Source: Gammaproteobacteria bacterium UBA5338
GTDB lineage: Bacteria; Pseudomonadota; Gammaproteobacteria; Pseudomonadales; UBA5862
Reading direction: 5' to 3'
Assembly: GCA_002408105.1 (NCBI GenBank)
Contig: DHQM01000008.1
Span: 1 to 6,646, forward strand
DNA length: 6,646 nucleotides
How positions within the stretch are numbered: position 1 is the stretch's first letter; each line of letters starts with the position of its first letter. A program made the translations under genes and the position numbers. Of this stretch, positions 6,002-6,646 are shown piece by piece. Below the pieces are notes generated by a model. It had not been told where the DNA came from. It saw only the letters and a list, made by a program, of their open reading frames with translations, and ran no database searches.

Positions 6002-6059
6002 GGTCTGCGCTGCTGCGGCCGTACAACGGCCGATTGTGCCGCTCCCGGCTGCGCAGACC
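6002..6059. terminator. Nested inverted repeat between convergent fur and recN
   Basis: An outer perfect 9-bp repeat, GGTCTGCGC (6002-6010) with GCGCAGACC (6051-6059), encloses an inner perfect 7-bp hairpin, CGGCCGT (6016-6022) with ACGGCCG (6026-6032), on a 3-base loop. The right outer arm ends two bases before the recN stop codon. RNA from either strand could fold it, so it is a good candidate for a shared transcription end for fur and recN, though no T run follows on either side. Confidence 0.5.
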
Positions 6060-6060
6060 C

Positions 6061-6646
6061 TCAAGCACCACCGCTTTGCAGCAACGCCGCGGCGTGGGCG
6101 GTGGCCTGGGGGGTCACCTCGGCGCCAGCGAGCATGCGCGCGAGTTCGTGTTCCCGCTGCTTGGGGCTCAGGTGCCGGATTCGGGTGCGGGTGGATCCGC
6201 CGGTCTCCACCGGTGGTTTCTCGACCAGCAGGTGGTGGTGTCCGAGCGCTGCGACCTGGGGCTGGTGGGTGATGCAGATGATTTGGGTGTGCGCTGCAAG
6301 GCCCCGCAGCAATTGTCCCACCACGTCTGCAACCCGTCCGCTGACCCCTACGTCGACTTCGTCGAACAACAGGGTGGGGATGCTGGAGGTTTCCGCTGTC
6401 GCAACCTGGATGGCGAGGCTGATGCGGGCGAGTTCGCCGCCTGATGCAACTTTGCCGAGCGGCAGAGTGGGTTGGTCCGGGTTGGTGGACACCCAAAATT
6501 CGACACGCTCTTGGCCGTCCGCGGGGGTTTGGTCCGCTGGCACGGCGAGCAGGCGCACCTCGAAGCGGCAAGCGTCGAGCCCAAGCGCGGTGAGCTTGGT
6601 GGTGATGGCGCTGGCAAGCCGATCCGCAGCTCGCCGGCGCAGATGC
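6061..6646 (-). CDS. recN: DNA repair protein RecN, C-terminal part (cut by window edge)
   Basis: The last 194 residues or so of RecN, an SMC-like ATPase that binds DNA ends and holds chromosomes together during double-strand break repair; in E. coli it is part of the SOS response. The 5' end lies beyond the window and the frame is open to the edge. Visible in order: the end of the second coiled coil (about the first 30 residues), a strand with VEFWVSTNPDQP, the ABC signature KVASGGELARI, Walker B LLFDEVDVGVSG with its catalytic D-E pair, a D-loop region, and the H-loop THQPQVAA. The end, ELARMLAGAEVTPQATAHAAALL, is typical of the family. It is convergent with fur, 92 bases away. Its promoter and any LexA site are outside the window. 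Confidence 0.97.
   Translation of the reverse strand, partial: HLRRRAADRLASAITTKLTALGLDACRFEVRLLAVPADQTPADGQERVEFWVSTNPDQPTLPLGKVASGGELARISLAIQVATAETSSIPTLLFDEVDVGVSGRVADVVGQLLRGLAAHTQIICITHQPQVAALGHHHLLVEKPPVETGGSTRTRIRHLSPKQREHELARMLAGAEVTPQATAHAAALLQSGGA

Noticed and set aside
1..6646. Hidden mobile or defence system
   Set aside because: Nearly all coding space is taken by recognised core genes or well-known families, and I saw no transposase, integrase, CRISPR repeat, target-site duplication or change in composition.

Overview
The window looks like chromosomal core DNA from a G+C-rich gammaproteobacterium. The gene order smpB, ratA, rnfH, bamE, fur, recN is the arrangement I know from Pseudomonas-type gammaproteobacteria; E. 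coli has the same block without fur. The tmRNA is one-piece and encodes a proteobacterial-style tag, ANDDTYALAA. I cannot name the genus. I see no insertion sequence, integrase, CRISPR array, tRNA or phage gene.

Layout, left to right. (1) ssrA (tmRNA), minus strand, 48-407, with a perfect inverted repeat just past its 3' end. (2) An Aer-type PAS chemoreceptor gene, plus strand, 596-2176. (3) smpB, minus strand, 2213-2689, so smpB and ssrA keep their usual order and direction but are split by the receptor gene. (4) A divergent control region, 2690-2787, followed by a plus-strand run: an NSS-family sodium-coupled transporter (2788-4158), ratA (4169-4624) and rnfH/ratB (from about 4655 to 5035). 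The gaps are 10 and about 30 bases, which fits one transcript. (5) bamE, minus strand, 5069-5437, meeting rnfH tail to tail. (6) fur, plus strand, 5555-5968, divergent from bamE across 117 bases. (7) The 3' part of recN, minus strand, 6061-6646, cut by the window edge and convergent with fur across a compact nested inverted repeat.

How the genes work together. SmpB and tmRNA are the two partners of trans-translation, which frees ribosomes stalled on broken messages and tags the unfinished protein. RatA is a START/Coq10-like protein reported in E. coli to bind the 50S subunit. RnfH is a ubiquitin-like small protein of unclear role. BamE is a lipoprotein of the outer-membrane beta-barrel assembly machine, Fur is the ferric uptake regulator and RecN is an SMC-like DNA repair ATPase. 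The receptor and the transporter are extra to the E. coli version of the block. They would deal with energy/redox taxis and sodium-driven uptake of amino-acid-like solutes.

I found no new multi-gene system here. The points most worth a second look are small: a hairpin that can form across the tmRNA resume codon, a perfect TATAAT placed so that smpB would be leaderless, an operator-like repeat around a good promoter for the transporter, a 13-codon cysteine-rich ORF overlapping the ratA stop and the rnfH start, a Trp in the BamE lipobox, and the nested repeat between fur and recN.
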